From NCBI GenBank assembly GCA_947492375.1, contig CANLMI010000002.1, forward strand, positions 373,529 to 437,528: a DNA stretch of 64,000 nt. The letters are read 5' to 3'. Source of the stretch: an uncultured Kordiimonas sp. Lineage in GTDB: Bacteria > Pseudomonadota > Alphaproteobacteria > Sphingomonadales > Kordiimonadaceae. Made by a program: the position numbers and the translations under genes. The notes beneath the pieces are model-generated. The model ran no database searches. It saw only the letters and a program-made list of their open reading frames with translations, and was not told where the DNA came from. Below are positions 8,414 through 17,614 of the stretch, piece by piece (the first letter of the stretch is position 1; every line of letters begins with the position of its first letter).

Positions 8414-10369
8414 ATGCTGGGTGTTTGTTATTATCCTGAACATTGGCCTCAAGACATGTGGGCAAATGACGCCAAAGAAATGAAATCTTTGGGCTTAAAA
8501 TATGTTCGGATCGGCGAATTTGCATGGTCGCGCATTGAACCAAGTCATAATAATTTCCAATTCGCGTGGCTTGATAAGGCAATTGATATCCTTGCTGGCG
8601 AGGGCTTGCAAATCGTCATCGGAACCCCTACTGCCACGCCGCCAAAATGGCTTATTGATAAATACCCAGAAATATTACCCGTTGATCCAGAAACACTGCA
8701 AACACGAGGGTTTGGCTCACGGCGCCATTATGATTTTTCAAGTGGTATATATAAACGCGAAGCTATTCGCATCACCGAGGTAATTGCAGAGCGCTATGGA
8801 AAACACCCCTCAGTTGTCGGCTGGCAGACGGATAACGAACTAAGTTGCCACGATACCACCCTCAGTGCATCCACTAATGCGAAACTTGGATTTAGAGAAT
8901 GGTGCAAAAACCAGTATGGTACGACCTCTAAGCTAAATGAAGCATGGGGCACTGTTTTCTGGTCTATGGAGTATAACGACTTTGACGAAGTTGATTTACC
9001 CGTAGGAACATTAACCGAAGCCCATCCATCACACCAACTGGCATTTCGCCGATACTCGTCTGATAAGGTCATTGAATTTCACCAAAGCATGATCCAGGCA
9101 ATTAAAAAACATTCACCTAATAAATGGATCACTCATAATTTTATTCCCAAAGAGGATATAGCAGCAGACACTTATGCGCTTGGTGAGAATCTAGATTTTG
9201 CCAGTTATGACAATTACCCACTTGGCCGCAGTGATCTATTTTTATCTACTGCCCCCGCAGAAACACTAGAAAAATATATGCGAACAGGCCACCCTGACTT
9301 AGCCTGTTTTTACCATGACACGACGAGAAGTTTTGCAAAAGGAGACTTCTGGGTTATGGAGCAACAACCTGGCCCAGTAAATTGGGCACCAAATAATCCA
9401 CGTCCTGAAAAAGGAATGATCCGACTATGGTCACTGGAAGCGTTTGCACAAGGTGCAGAATGTGTGAGCTATTTCCGCTGGCGCCAAGCTCCTTTTGCGC
9501 AAGAACAAATGCATGCCGGCCTTAAACGTGTTGATAATTCAAAAGCATCTGCATGGCCTGAAATCGAACAGGTGTTCGAAGAAATCAATATGCTGGATAT
9601 TCATCAAGAAAAGAAACAGAAATCTAAAGTCGCAATTATTACGGATGTACAATCACTCTGGGTCACTGACATCCAGCGTCAAGCAAATGGCTATGATTAC
9701 ACCAAGACCGAATTTCAATATTATTCCGCTTTGCGGCAACTGGGGCTTGATGTTGATTTTATCTCGCAAGATATGCCACTTGATCATTATAAATTAATTG
9801 TTGCTCCTGCGCTTCCCATCATGAGTGATGCATTAATAGACCGTATCAAAGCAAGTAGTGCCACCTTTGTATACGGCCCTTTAACTGGTTCCAAAACGAC
9901 CGAACTTACCGTACCACTTAATTTGGCACCCGGTAAATTACAATCAATTATACCTATTAAGGTTTTATCAGTTGAAACTCTCAGGCCCGATTGCCCACAA
10001 CCTTTGTATTATAACGGCAAACATTATGAATGCAGTATCTGGTGCGAAGAGATAGACCCTTCCAACGTAGAAACCATCTGCGCATATACATCTGGCGCTC
10101 CGGCAATAGTTCGTAAGGATAATTATATTTACGTTGGTACAGCTATAAGTGATGCACTGTTGAAAGACTTGTTCACCGACATATGTAACGAGTTACTTAT
10201 CTCAACATATACACTAGCCAGCGATATCAGAATAAGCAGGCGCGGCAATCTCACCTTTGCTTTCAACTATTCAGGCAACACAATACAGGCCCCTGCCCCT
10301 CAAGACGCCAAATTCTTAATCGGTCATACAGAGATAGGGCCATATAACCTTGCAGTTTGGAGGCTCTGA
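8414..10369 (+). CDS. Beta-galactosidase, glycoside hydrolase family 42
   Basis: A protein of 651 aa, typical for GH42. The barrel starts at once with LGVCYYPEHWP and RIGEFAWSRIEP. The acid/base is Glu142 in QTDNEL and the nucleophile is Glu316 in MEQQPG. The trimerisation domain begins near 400 (KVAIITDVQSLWV), followed by a short C-terminal beta domain. No signal peptide is present, so it acts in the cytoplasm on imported beta-galactosides. GGGAGT lies 10 bp before the ATG and supports this start. It is transcribed divergently from the MFS gene at 7011. The galactoside specificity is inferred from the family. Confidence 0.9.
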   Translation: MLGVCYYPEHWPQDMWANDAKEMKSLGLKYVRIGEFAWSRIEPSHNNFQFAWLDKAIDILAGEGLQIVIGTPTATPPKWLIDKYPEILPVDPETLQTRGFGSRRHYDFSSGIYKREAIRITEVIAERYGKHPSVVGWQTDNELSCHDTTLSASTNAKLGFREWCKNQYGTTSKLNEAWGTVFWSMEYNDFDEVDLPVGTLTEAHPSHQLAFRRYSSDKVIEFHQSMIQAIKKHSPNKWITHNFIPKEDIAADTYALGENLDFASYDNYPLGRSDLFLSTAPAETLEKYMRTGHPDLACFYHDTTRSFAKGDFWVMEQQPGPVNWAPNNPRPEKGMIRLWSLEAFAQGAECVSYFRWRQAPFAQEQMHAGLKRVDNSKASAWPEIEQVFEEINMLDIHQEKKQKSKVAIITDVQSLWVTDIQRQANGYDYTKTEFQYYSALRQLGLDVDFISQDMPLDHYKLIVAPALPIMSDALIDRIKASSATFVYGPLTGSKTTELTVPLNLAPGKLQSIIPIKVLSVETLRPDCPQPLYYNGKHYECSIWCEEIDPSNVETICAYTSGAPAIVRKDNYIYVGTAISDALLKDLFTDICNELLISTYTLASDIRISRRGNLTFAFNYSGNTIQAPAPQDAKFLIGHTEIGPYNLAVWRL

Positions 10370-10434
10370 CGCGGCCCCTTATTCTGCCCTTATTATCGTC
10401 ATACGGTCAAACACTGGTACCCCCATGCCCGTAT

Positions 10435-11529
10435 CTAGCGGCTAATAACAGCCAATAACTGCTTGGCAACCGCCTCAGATGCTTCTAACGCACCTTCCAA
10501 ATATCCCCCATGCTCGGGGGCCATTTCAGTTGAAGCCAAGAACACCCTGTTATCCCAGATGTTTTTTAGATCATTTTTTACCCCATAATGAGGATGCTCC
10601 AATAATGGCGCTAAATCTAAATCTGTACTCGTTTCTGGCTCAAAGGCCCAATCTTGAAATTCTATTGTTATAGGTTGCCGAGCCTCATCACCAAATATGT
10701 GGATAAGCTGACTTTTAGACGCTTCAATAATTTCATGCACGTTGCTACGCCTGTTAACGGCACGCACCCCAACAAAACCAAAAAGCGCATATGGCCCACC
10801 TTGAGCAGGGGATGCATCATGAATTTCCATTAACGGCCCACGCCTGCTCGTTGCATCACCAGATAATCCCTTATTCCGCCAAAAGGGCTGTTCATACAGA
10901 GCAACTATCTTCGCATGCCCAGCCATCCAGGTTGGCACGGAACGCAGCGAAGCATTTACTACCTGTGCCAAACCGGGCTCAAATTCAATAGCTTCGCTTA
11001 TTACTCTTGGGGGAAGAGCCAGAACAATTCTAGCGCTTTTGATGACTATATCTTCGCTACCTTTAGCTCTTAAAGTTGTATATATTGTATCACCAACTTT
11101 CGTTATCTTTTTAACGCAACTATTCAAACAAACCCTCTCAGTGTCAATTTGACGCCTTAGGCCATCAGTCAACGAACTCATCCCCCCTTCGATACGATAT
11201 GCTCCCTGCATAGAAGCATAACCTTGCCCTCTCATCACGTGGCCGCTTGCATCCTCATAAATAATTTCGCCGTCCGAATATTGCTGGAAGGACTGCAATT
11301 TAAGTTCTTGAACCAAATCAAGCATTCTCTGTTGCCCTGGCCAAAACCATGTTGGTCCCAAGTCGAAAGGTGTTGTCCTGTCAGCATTCTTATGATCATA
11401 AGCGTGTATTCTGCCGCCTATTCTATCTCTGGCTTCAACAACGATATAATCGATACTTTTTTGGTGCATTTTTTGGGCAAGAAACAAGCCCGAGAGCCCA
11501 CCCCCAACGATTAAAACATCGGTGTTCAT
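10435..11529 (-). CDS. FAD-dependent amine oxidase
   Basis: A protein of 364 aa. The N-terminal dinucleotide fold reads VLIVGGGLSGLFLAQKM, then VVEARDRIGGRI, the FAD-binding signature of flavin monoamine oxidases. The C terminus (NRVFLASTEMAPEHGGYLEGALEASEAVA) is the matching second FAD contact. It is shorter than the usual 430-500 aa, mainly in the substrate domain. It is the last gene of a leftward unit with a TetR regulator 61 bp upstream. Amine oxidases of this group deaminate primary or polyamines; the substrate here is unknown. Confidence 0.8.
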   Translation of the reverse strand: MNTDVLIVGGGLSGLFLAQKMHQKSIDYIVVEARDRIGGRIHAYDHKNADRTTPFDLGPTWFWPGQQRMLDLVQELKLQSFQQYSDGEIIYEDASGHVMRGQGYASMQGAYRIEGGMSSLTDGLRRQIDTERVCLNSCVKKITKVGDTIYTTLRAKGSEDIVIKSARIVLALPPRVISEAIEFEPGLAQVVNASLRSVPTWMAGHAKIVALYEQPFWRNKGLSGDATSRRGPLMEIHDASPAQGGPYALFGFVGVRAVNRRSNVHEIIEASKSQLIHIFGDEARQPITIEFQDWAFEPETSTDLDLAPLLEHPHYGVKNDLKNIWDNRVFLASTEMAPEHGGYLEGALEASEAVAKQLLAVISR

Positions 11530-11590
11530 TGAGATTTCATTTCAAATATTCGTTAGATTTTTGCGAAATATCTGCGCGATAATTTCGATT

Positions 11591-12136
11591 TTATTCGGTC
11601 AGCATTTCTACGGCGTCATCAAACAACTTAATATCGCCCTGAACATTGCTTGTAATCATTGCCCCTTCAAGAAGGGATAAGGCTTGAGCTGCTTTCTTAG
11701 CAGCTATATGGTCATCATGCTTTAATGTATATGCCTTTGAAAGCCAGTTCATATTTTGCTCAAAAAATGCTCTGGTCTCCCTAACAACACCTTCTGGCAA
11801 GCCTTCAATTTCAGCTCCCAGCATACCACACAGGCACATCAGTTTATCTTCAACCAGCGCTCTACGAAATGTGGCTACATAAACTACGATAGGGTTCTTA
11901 CCCGAAGCGTGCAATTCAACCGGATCACCCAAAGAATTTATAAATCGATCCGTATAATGTTTGGCGACCGCTGCGCCCAAACCTTCCTTGGTCGGGAAAT
12001 GATAATGAACAGACGCACTTTTAACGCCTACGATTTTGGCAATATCGCGAAAACTAAACGCATTGTAACCACCGCGGCGAACCAACTCTTCCGCCGTTTT
12101 TAAAATCGCCTGTTCTTTATTTATCGTATTGCTCAT
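11591..12136 (-). CDS. TetR family regulator
   Basis: A protein of 181 aa. The N-terminal HTH is clear (ILKTAEELVRRGGYNAFSFRD, then VGVKSASVHYHFPTKEGLGAAV). The C-terminal half is helical with Cys residues in MCLCGMLGAEIEGLPEG, as in many TetR proteins that respond to electrophiles or xenobiotics. It lies 21 bp after the sulfurtransferase in a leftward unit of GST, cupin, sulfurtransferase, TetR and amine oxidase. The two 17-bp dyads upstream of the GST gene (14396-14461) are good candidate operators, which would make the unit autoregulated. Confidence 0.85.
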   Translation of the reverse strand: MSNTINKEQAILKTAEELVRRGGYNAFSFRDIAKIVGVKSASVHYHFPTKEGLGAAVAKHYTDRFINSLGDPVELHASGKNPIVVYVATFRRALVEDKLMCLCGMLGAEIEGLPEGVVRETRAFFEQNMNWLSKAYTLKHDDHIAAKKAAQALSLLEGAMITSNVQGDIKLFDDAVEMLTE

Positions 12137-12157
12137 CTATGCCTCTTTTCTATGGTC

Positions 12158-13003
12158 TCAACGAACCGGCAAACCTTCTTCAATTGGTAAACTTTCATCT
12201 TGTGACCACTCATTCCAAGATCCAAAATATGTAGCAACATTTTCGAAACCAGCCTGTTTTAAAGCAACATAAGTATTTGATGTTCGTGAACCTTTAAAGC
12301 AATAAAGCCATACAGGCTTAGAAAAATCCATACCAATATTCAAACATTCGGCCCGAATCTCCGAAGGTGATTTAACTCGGCCATTTGGTTTCATCATACG
12401 ATACCATTCAAGCCACTTAGCACCTGGTATGCGCCCCCGACGAGGCGAAAAATACTTACCATAAGGCGAACTACTCTCTCCGATCCATTCATCTACATCT
12501 CTGACATCCAATAATGTTACCTCGTTTTTAGATAGCTGCGCTAAAACATCATCCTTACCAACAATCATATCAATGCCATCGTCAGTAAGTTCAAAAGCCT
12601 TTGTTACAGGTTTAGGCACATGATCTGTTATCTGATAGCCTGCATTTATCCAGGCCATTAATCCACCATGCAATACATACGAAGAACTATTTCCTAAATA
12701 AGAAAGCATAAAGTGCCCTCTGCATGATTGGCCAAAACCTGTCCCCATACCCTGCTCATAAAAGACAACAAGCTGATCTTTATCAACACCTGCTTCTCCG
12801 AATTTCTTCGCAAAATGTTCACGCATATCTTGCATACCTTGCGGTGTAGAAGAAGCAAGATAAGTGAAAATTTCATGAATATTTACGGCATTCTGCAAAT
12901 GATATTGTGCATACTCTTCCGGACTACGTGTATCAATAATCACGACATCCTTCTCTTGTATCAACTCATGTAATTCACAGGGTTCAATCAAAATTTTCGT
13001 CAT
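12158..13003 (-). CDS. Sulfurtransferase with two rhodanese domains
   Basis: A protein of 281 aa when started at the ATG ending at 13003, where GGATAAG lies just upstream; the in-frame ATG at 13015 would add four residues. Domain 1 (IIDTRSPEEYAQYHLQNAVNI, about 23-43) is the inactive rhodanese repeat. Domain 2 carries the active-site loop YCFKGSRTS with the catalytic Cys, as in thiosulfate or 3-mercaptopyruvate sulfurtransferases, which pass sulfane sulfur to thiols or cyanide. It follows the cupin gene by 16 bp. Coexpression with a GST and a ChrR-type cupin suggests a thiol or oxidant-stress role. The loop does not decide between the two substrates. Confidence 0.82.
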   Translation of the reverse strand: MTKILIEPCELHELIQEKDVVIIDTRSPEEYAQYHLQNAVNIHEIFTYLASSTPQGMQDMREHFAKKFGEAGVDKDQLVVFYEQGMGTGFGQSCRGHFMLSYLGNSSSYVLHGGLMAWINAGYQITDHVPKPVTKAFELTDDGIDMIVGKDDVLAQLSKNEVTLLDVRDVDEWIGESSSPYGKYFSPRRGRIPGAKWLEWYRMMKPNGRVKSPSEIRAECLNIGMDFSKPVWLYCFKGSRTSNTYVALKQAGFENVATYFGSWNEWSQDESLPIEEGLPVR

Positions 13004-13019
13004 TAACTTATCCATAAGA

Positions 13020-13712
13020 TCAAGCATTGGATACACGGTTAATCTGTTCATTAACCAGTGATAAATTACCATGTTTAATCCAGACTTTCGCACCTGCCTG
13101 GCCTGCCACGGCAGCAACCGTGCCGCCAACAGGCACACGTAACCAACTATGCTTCACTAAAGTATCATCCTGCTCAGTGAACTCACCGTCTAAAACGAGA
13201 AACTCAGCCCCCTCACTCGCTGTAAAGCCGACTTTCGTACCCGGTGCCCACGTTTGCACTTCAACCCTTTCCCTCTCATCGCTATATAGCGGCGTGATCG
13301 CAACCCCTTCATTTTCGCGCGTTTGAACTGGCTCCATAAAATTCATATTTAAACGTACATGCGTTCGATCATCTGGTTCAAATTGCCAAAGCTTCACAAA
13401 GATCACGCATCCCGGCTCAGAACCTGGCGTATGACTTGATTGTGGCGGGTTGCGAATATAGGAACCAACAGGAAAATCACCATGTTCATCCTGAAAAACA
13501 CCTTCCAGCACAATAAATTCCTCACCGCCCGTATGAACATGCGGTGAAAACTTACTACCCGGGTCATATTTTACTATTGTTGTCGCACGTGCAACTTCAT
13601 CGCCGACACGGTCTAATGGGCGCCTTGCAACACCGGGCATAGGTGAATTTATCCAATCCATAGCTTCACTATGAACGACGACACGTTGATCAAAATCAGC
13701 ATTAATTTTCAT
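13020..13712 (-). CDS. Double-cupin protein, ChrR-type
   Basis: A protein of 230 aa with two cupin folds. The first holds the metal-binding pattern HVHTGGEEFIVLEGVF near residue 60, and PPQSSHTPGSEPGC follows as the second motif. The second half (VEVQTWAPGTKVGF, then EGAEFLVLDGEF) repeats the fold with fewer metal ligands. The sequence resembles the cupin domain of anti-sigma factor ChrR, but the zinc-binding anti-sigma N-terminal domain is absent, so it is not a full anti-sigma factor. It may be an acetylacetone-dioxygenase-like enzyme or a sensor. It is 45 bp downstream of the GST gene in the same direction. Confidence 0.75.
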   Translation of the reverse strand: MKINADFDQRVVVHSEAMDWINSPMPGVARRPLDRVGDEVARATTIVKYDPGSKFSPHVHTGGEEFIVLEGVFQDEHGDFPVGSYIRNPPQSSHTPGSEPGCVIFVKLWQFEPDDRTHVRLNMNFMEPVQTRENEGVAITPLYSDERERVEVQTWAPGTKVGFTASEGAEFLVLDGEFTEQDDTLVKHSWLRVPVGGTVAAVAGQAGAKVWIKHGNLSLVNEQINRVSNA

Positions 13713-13757
13713 TATTGATTCCTATATTTCTAAACCTAGCTTATGAAACGCCACACG

Positions 13758-14378
13758 TTAACCAGTAACGCTAGGACGAGCACCAACCTTGGCTTTCCAC
13801 AGAAGGAGGTTACTGCATTCTACCGGGGTTTCGACGCCTGCAAAATCAGCAAATGCAAGACCCGCAATCAACGTGATATCAGCGATTGTAAAATCATCGC
13901 CCGCTACAAATTCGCTATCACTCAAGACTTTATTAAAATATACCATGCCATTCAAAGCACGTTCTCTTTGTTTAAGGCCCCAATCTTCATTCTGGTACAG
14001 CTCAAGAACCGGGCCAAGGCCTTCAGTTGCATGATGAAAATACGCGGAGACAGCATCAAGTATCATCGTCTCGGCACGGCGTTGCATCATACTTATAACC
14101 GCACGTTCTTTCGGTGTTTCGCCAGTTAAAGACGGGCCTTCGAATGTATGATCAATATATTCTGTAATCGCTGGGCACTCCGAAATACAGGTGCCATCGT
14201 CAAGCTCGAGTAATGGCACAGCCGCCGACGGGTTTTTAACAATAAACGCATCTTTACGATGTTCACCATTCGCCACATCAACATTTATAAATTCAACATT
14301 ATCAGTGGCATTTTTTTCTGCCAACGCGATACGAACACGGATTGGGTTTGGGAAATTAGCTACGTCATAAATTTTCAT
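13758..14378 (-). CDS. Glutathione S-transferase
   Basis: A protein of 206 aa with the two GST domains. The thioredoxin-like part (MKIYDVANFPNPIRVRIALAE) contains the cis-Pro and glutathione gamma-glutamyl contact (NPSAAVPLLELDDG, then ISECPAITEYID). The helical C-terminal domain has the folding motif FTIADITLIAGLAF. It would conjugate or reduce electrophiles with glutathione in the cytoplasm. It is the first gene of the leftward unit, with a paired operator directly upstream. The class and substrate are not clear from sequence. Confidence 0.85.
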   Translation of the reverse strand: MKIYDVANFPNPIRVRIALAEKNATDNVEFINVDVANGEHRKDAFIVKNPSAAVPLLELDDGTCISECPAITEYIDHTFEGPSLTGETPKERAVISMMQRRAETMILDAVSAYFHHATEGLGPVLELYQNEDWGLKQRERALNGMVYFNKVLSDSEFVAGDDFTIADITLIAGLAFADFAGVETPVECSNLLLWKAKVGARPSVTG

Positions 14379-14395
14379 TTCTTACTCCTATTTAA

Positions 14396-14461
14396 CTACC
14401 TATCGATAGATAAATAACAATAGAAAACGAAATGTCAAGAAATTCTACCTACTGATAGATA
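14396..14461. promoter_or_regulatory. Paired TetR-type operators upstream of the GST-cupin-sulfurtransferase unit
   Basis: Two 17-bp elements, CTACCTATCGATAGATA at 14396-14412 and CTACCTACTGATAGATA at 14445-14461, match at 15 of 17 positions and start 49 bp apart. The first is a near-perfect dyad around ATCGAT. They begin 18 bp upstream of the GST start, in the promoter zone of the leftward unit that encodes its own TetR protein (11591-12136). Binding by that protein is inferred. Confidence 0.6.
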
Positions 14462-14669
14462 TTTTTACCTAAGCTTTTGCAATATTCATGGAACCAGACC
14501 GAGAAAAACGCAGCCTTCATGCACATTCTTTATTCCCTGACATGGTCTTTCAGGTGATCCCCAAATATGATATATCTAATTATAATGCATTTCATTATAA
14601 TCGCAGACCTAACAATAAATGAGTTAAGAGAGACATTTTAAATTCAAGGGTTACAGAGAGGGGAAGAAA

Positions 14670-16691
14670 ATGAAATATATATCGTCGTTATTGATGATTA
14701 TTATATTAGCTGCCTGCGGGGCAGAAACAGGTTCAGAACAAATATCAGAGCCAAATGCTAAAATTTCACGCCATAGTAGCCCAACAGAAAATGAAGCGCC
14801 TGAGTTATATGTTGATAACTTTCAACTGCTAGACCACGAAGGTTTTGCACACGAACTATATTATCATGACGAAGCGCCTGCGATCGTTATCATGGTTCAA
14901 GGGAATGGTTGCCCAATTGTCCGCAATGCCTGGAGTGATTTCAAAACGATACGTGACGAGTATGAAAGCCAGGGCATTCCTTTTTACATGTTAAACGCAA
15001 ACAAACAGGATACCCGTGATCGTATCACAGCTGAGGCCGCTGAATTTTCATACGACCTTCCAATCCTGAAAGACGATACACAATTGATCGCAGAATCGCT
15101 TAATATTACACGCACTGCCGAAGTGTTGGTGATTTCGCCCAGCGACTGGAGTATTATATATAGAGGCCCTGTTAATGACCGCCTTAGTTATGGCCAGCAG
15201 CGCAATGAGGCGAAAAACCACTATCTAAAAAATGCTATTGATGCCGCTATGACCGGAGCCGCAGTTGACGTTCCAATACGCAAAACCAAAGGGTGTATCG
15301 TCAATTTGCCAGAAACAAAAAAACGCACAGAACACACTCAGATCAGTTACAGCGACACCATTGCCCCTATGCTGGTAAAAAATTGCGCCGAATGCCATCA
15401 GGAAGGTGGTATCGGACCGTGGGCAATGACCGGATATGATATGATCGAAGGTTTTGCGCCAATGATCAGAGAAGTCGTTAGAACCCAGCGAATGCCCCCA
15501 TGGTCGGCTGATCCCCATATTGGTAATTTCCATAATGAACGCCGCCTAACACTCGATGAACAACGCACCCTCGTTCACTGGATTGAAGCTGGTGCACCGA
15601 GGGGGAATGGCCCTGACCCACTGGCGGGCCGCAAAAGTAATGCAGCTATTTGGCCGCTTGGGGAACCAGATTTAATTATCGAAGCACCAGCTTTTGATGT
15701 TCCTGCCTCAGGCATCATTGATTATCAATTTCCAACAGCTTTAAACCCGTTAGGCCGTGATGTTTGGGTGAAAGCTGTAACTGTTGTACCGGGTGACAAA
15801 ACAGTAGTTCATCATGCCTTGGTAGGGTCCTCAGAAACAATTACCCCTCCCGGCCAAGGGGACGGCGATGATGTCTTTGAAAACTATCTGATCGGATTTG
15901 TTCCAGGGGCTGAAAGCTATGTTTACCCTGAAAATACAGGCGTACTTGTCAAAGCCGGAGGAGAGTTTCGTTTCCAGATGCATTATACAACATCAGGAAA
16001 GGCAACAACCGACAAAACCAAACTCGGCCTCTATTTCCATGAAAAGGAACCTGAGCATCACTTACGTCAACAAGTTGCGATAAATTTCCAAATTGATATC
16101 CCGGCGCACGCTGATAATCATCAGGAACAAGCATATTTTGAATTTGACCATGCTGCAACACTGTACATGCTATTCCCGCATGCCCATTATCGTGGCAAGT
16201 CCAGTGAATTTGCTGTTGTTTACCCAGATGGCCGAGAAGAAATGATCTTGTCTGTCCCCAAATATGATTTCAATTGGCAACATTCTTATAACCTCAAAAG
16301 GCCTTTGAATGTCCCTGCTGGATCACGCTTGATCCATCGCACACGATACGATAATTCAGGTCGAAACCTTGCGAACCCAGACCCGAATACAAACGTTAGG
16401 TGGGGCTTGCAATCCGCCGAAGAGATGCTTTATGGCAGCTTCTTCTTTCGGTGGACGGATGAAAGCAAAAACAATTTGCTCCACGATCCACTACAATTCA
16501 ACCTGAGACAATATTATGGCTTTGCCGACAGAAACATGGACGGCAAATTGTCCCGGTCTGAGGTTGGTGGAAACCTAGCTAAGTCATGGGATGCTGGCCA
16601 ATTAAAGCAAGTTGATCAAGATAACGACAACGCATTATCCTTTGATGAATTCTATGCAATGCAAAAAGCAAGAAGAAATCAAAGCCGCTAA
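14670..16691 (+). CDS. Lipoprotein with redoxin, haem-binding, copper-monooxygenase-like and EF-hand modules
   Basis: A protein of 673 aa. A lipobox (IIILAAC, Cys16) predicts a lipid-anchored envelope protein. Residues about 45-200 form a thioredoxin/redoxin fold with a single Cys (GNGCPIVRN, Cys81). A haem-attachment motif CAECH (239-243) and the following MPPW (275-278) match the cytochrome-like segment seen in such fusions. Residues about 330-600 resemble the C-terminal half of copper type II ascorbate-dependent monooxygenases, with possible ligands VVHHAL (381-382), QMHYT (438) and HAHYRGK (504-506). Two EF-hand-like loops (DRNMDGKLS, DQDNDNALS) end the protein. The substrate is unknown. 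GAGGGGAAG supports the start. Confidence 0.75.
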   Translation: MKYISSLLMIIILAACGAETGSEQISEPNAKISRHSSPTENEAPELYVDNFQLLDHEGFAHELYYHDEAPAIVIMVQGNGCPIVRNAWSDFKTIRDEYESQGIPFYMLNANKQDTRDRITAEAAEFSYDLPILKDDTQLIAESLNITRTAEVLVISPSDWSIIYRGPVNDRLSYGQQRNEAKNHYLKNAIDAAMTGAAVDVPIRKTKGCIVNLPETKKRTEHTQISYSDTIAPMLVKNCAECHQEGGIGPWAMTGYDMIEGFAPMIREVVRTQRMPPWSADPHIGNFHNERRLTLDEQRTLVHWIEAGAPRGNGPDPLAGRKSNAAIWPLGEPDLIIEAPAFDVPASGIIDYQFPTALNPLGRDVWVKAVTVVPGDKTVVHHALVGSSETITPPGQGDGDDVFENYLIGFVPGAESYVYPENTGVLVKAGGEFRFQMHYTTSGKATTDKTKLGLYFHEKEPEHHLRQQVAINFQIDIPAHADNHQEQAYFEFDHAATLYMLFPHAHYRGKSSEFAVVYPDGREEMILSVPKYDFNWQHSYNLKRPLNVPAGSRLIHRTRYDNSGRNLANPDPNTNVRWGLQSAEEMLYGSFFFRWTDESKNNLLHDPLQFNLRQYYGFADRNMDGKLSRSEVGGNLAKSWDAGQLKQVDQDNDNALSFDEFYAMQKARRNQSR

Positions 16692-16709
16692 CTAATTACC
16701 CCCTAAAAT

Positions 16710-16752
16710 CGAGAGGCAAGGCCCTTACTAACAGGCCTTGCCGACCTCTTTA
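16710..16752 (+). terminator. Rho-independent terminator after the multidomain lipoprotein gene
   Basis: GGCAAGGCC (16715-16723) pairs perfectly with GGCCTTGCC (16734-16742) over a 10-nt loop, followed by CTCTTTATT. It lies 24 bp after the stop codon. The A-rich and T-rich flanks are modest. Confidence 0.65.
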
Positions 16753-16834
16753 TTATGCACGCAAATTATCCCGTCAATTTCTCAAAAACATAATACCATA
16801 ATATTTTCAATACCTTACTACAGATGATAATAAT

Positions 16835-17518
16835 TTATTCGGTAACCGTTGTGATTTGAAAACTATGTGCCGGATAGGACATCCTTACCGATGTTAAGGC
16901 GGCACCATTCAGATGCGTTTGGCGTTCGATAACAAATACTGGATCACTTTTTTTCAATTGAAGATACTTACGATCAGCCTCTGAGCTTTTATCCGCCCGT
17001 AAAGTTGTTTTAACCGTAGAATAAGGCACCTGCTGCAAAAGCCACTCATTTGGGCTAATATTGCTGAAAGTCTCATTATTAGCTTCAGGAATTGTATCCA
17101 GATTTAAAAGCCTATCTTCCAACTGGTACGGTTCACCATCACTCAAATGCAAGCAAATAATATGGCGTAATTTTGCAGTGTCAGAAAAACCTGAAAGACC
17201 AGATAAACCACCACGTTCCAAATTACTAATCAATTGGTAACTATATGTTTTTCCTAACTTTTCAACCTCATGGCGAACTAATGGAATAGTAAGCTTGGAA
17301 GAATGAGCTTTGCGATTAACCACGCGCGTTCCAGCACGCCTGCGCCGCTCAATAAGGCCTGCATCAACCAAACTCGTTAATGCTTGCCGCATAGTACCAC
17401 GTGCAACATTAAACTCTTCAGCCAGCTTTTCTTCGTGCGGAAGCGTAAAACCAACCGGCCATACCTGATCGTTAATACGGCGCAAAATTTCCTGCTTGAT
17501 TTCTTGATATGTGTGCAT
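16835..17518 (-). CDS. hutC: Histidine utilisation repressor, GntR/HutC type
   Basis: A protein of 227 aa from the ATG at 17518, giving MHTYQEIKQEILRRI, the normal start of HutC proteins; a GTG at 17536 would add six residues. The winged HTH reads LPHEEKLAEEFNVARGTMRQALTSLVDAGLI, then RRRRAGTRV. The rest is the UTRA ligand domain, ending with SDPVFVIERQTHLNGAALTSVRMSYP. Known HutC proteins repress the hut operon until urocanate binds. It is divergent from hutI, and a perfect match to the HutC-subfamily operator lies between them at 17580-17591. Confidence 0.88.
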   Translation of the reverse strand: MHTYQEIKQEILRRINDQVWPVGFTLPHEEKLAEEFNVARGTMRQALTSLVDAGLIERRRRAGTRVVNRKAHSSKLTIPLVRHEVEKLGKTYSYQLISNLERGGLSGLSGFSDTAKLRHIICLHLSDGEPYQLEDRLLNLDTIPEANNETFSNISPNEWLLQQVPYSTVKTTLRADKSSEADRKYLQLKKSDPVFVIERQTHLNGAALTSVRMSYPAHSFQITTVTE

Positions 17519-17579
17519 CTGCTGACTGTTGCCCACATTTTCACTTCAATCAATATAAAGTTGACGTTTATTTTTATAT

Positions 17580-17591
17580 ATGTCTATACAT
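17580..17591. promoter_or_regulatory. HutC operator
   Basis: ATGTCTATACAT matches the published HutC-subfamily consensus NyGTMTAKACNy at every defined position. It sits 24 bp upstream of hutI and about 60 bp from hutC, so one site could control both directions. Binding is inferred from the consensus. Confidence 0.65.
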
Positions 17592-17614
17592 ATTAATGTA
17601 ATAAGGACCATAAA

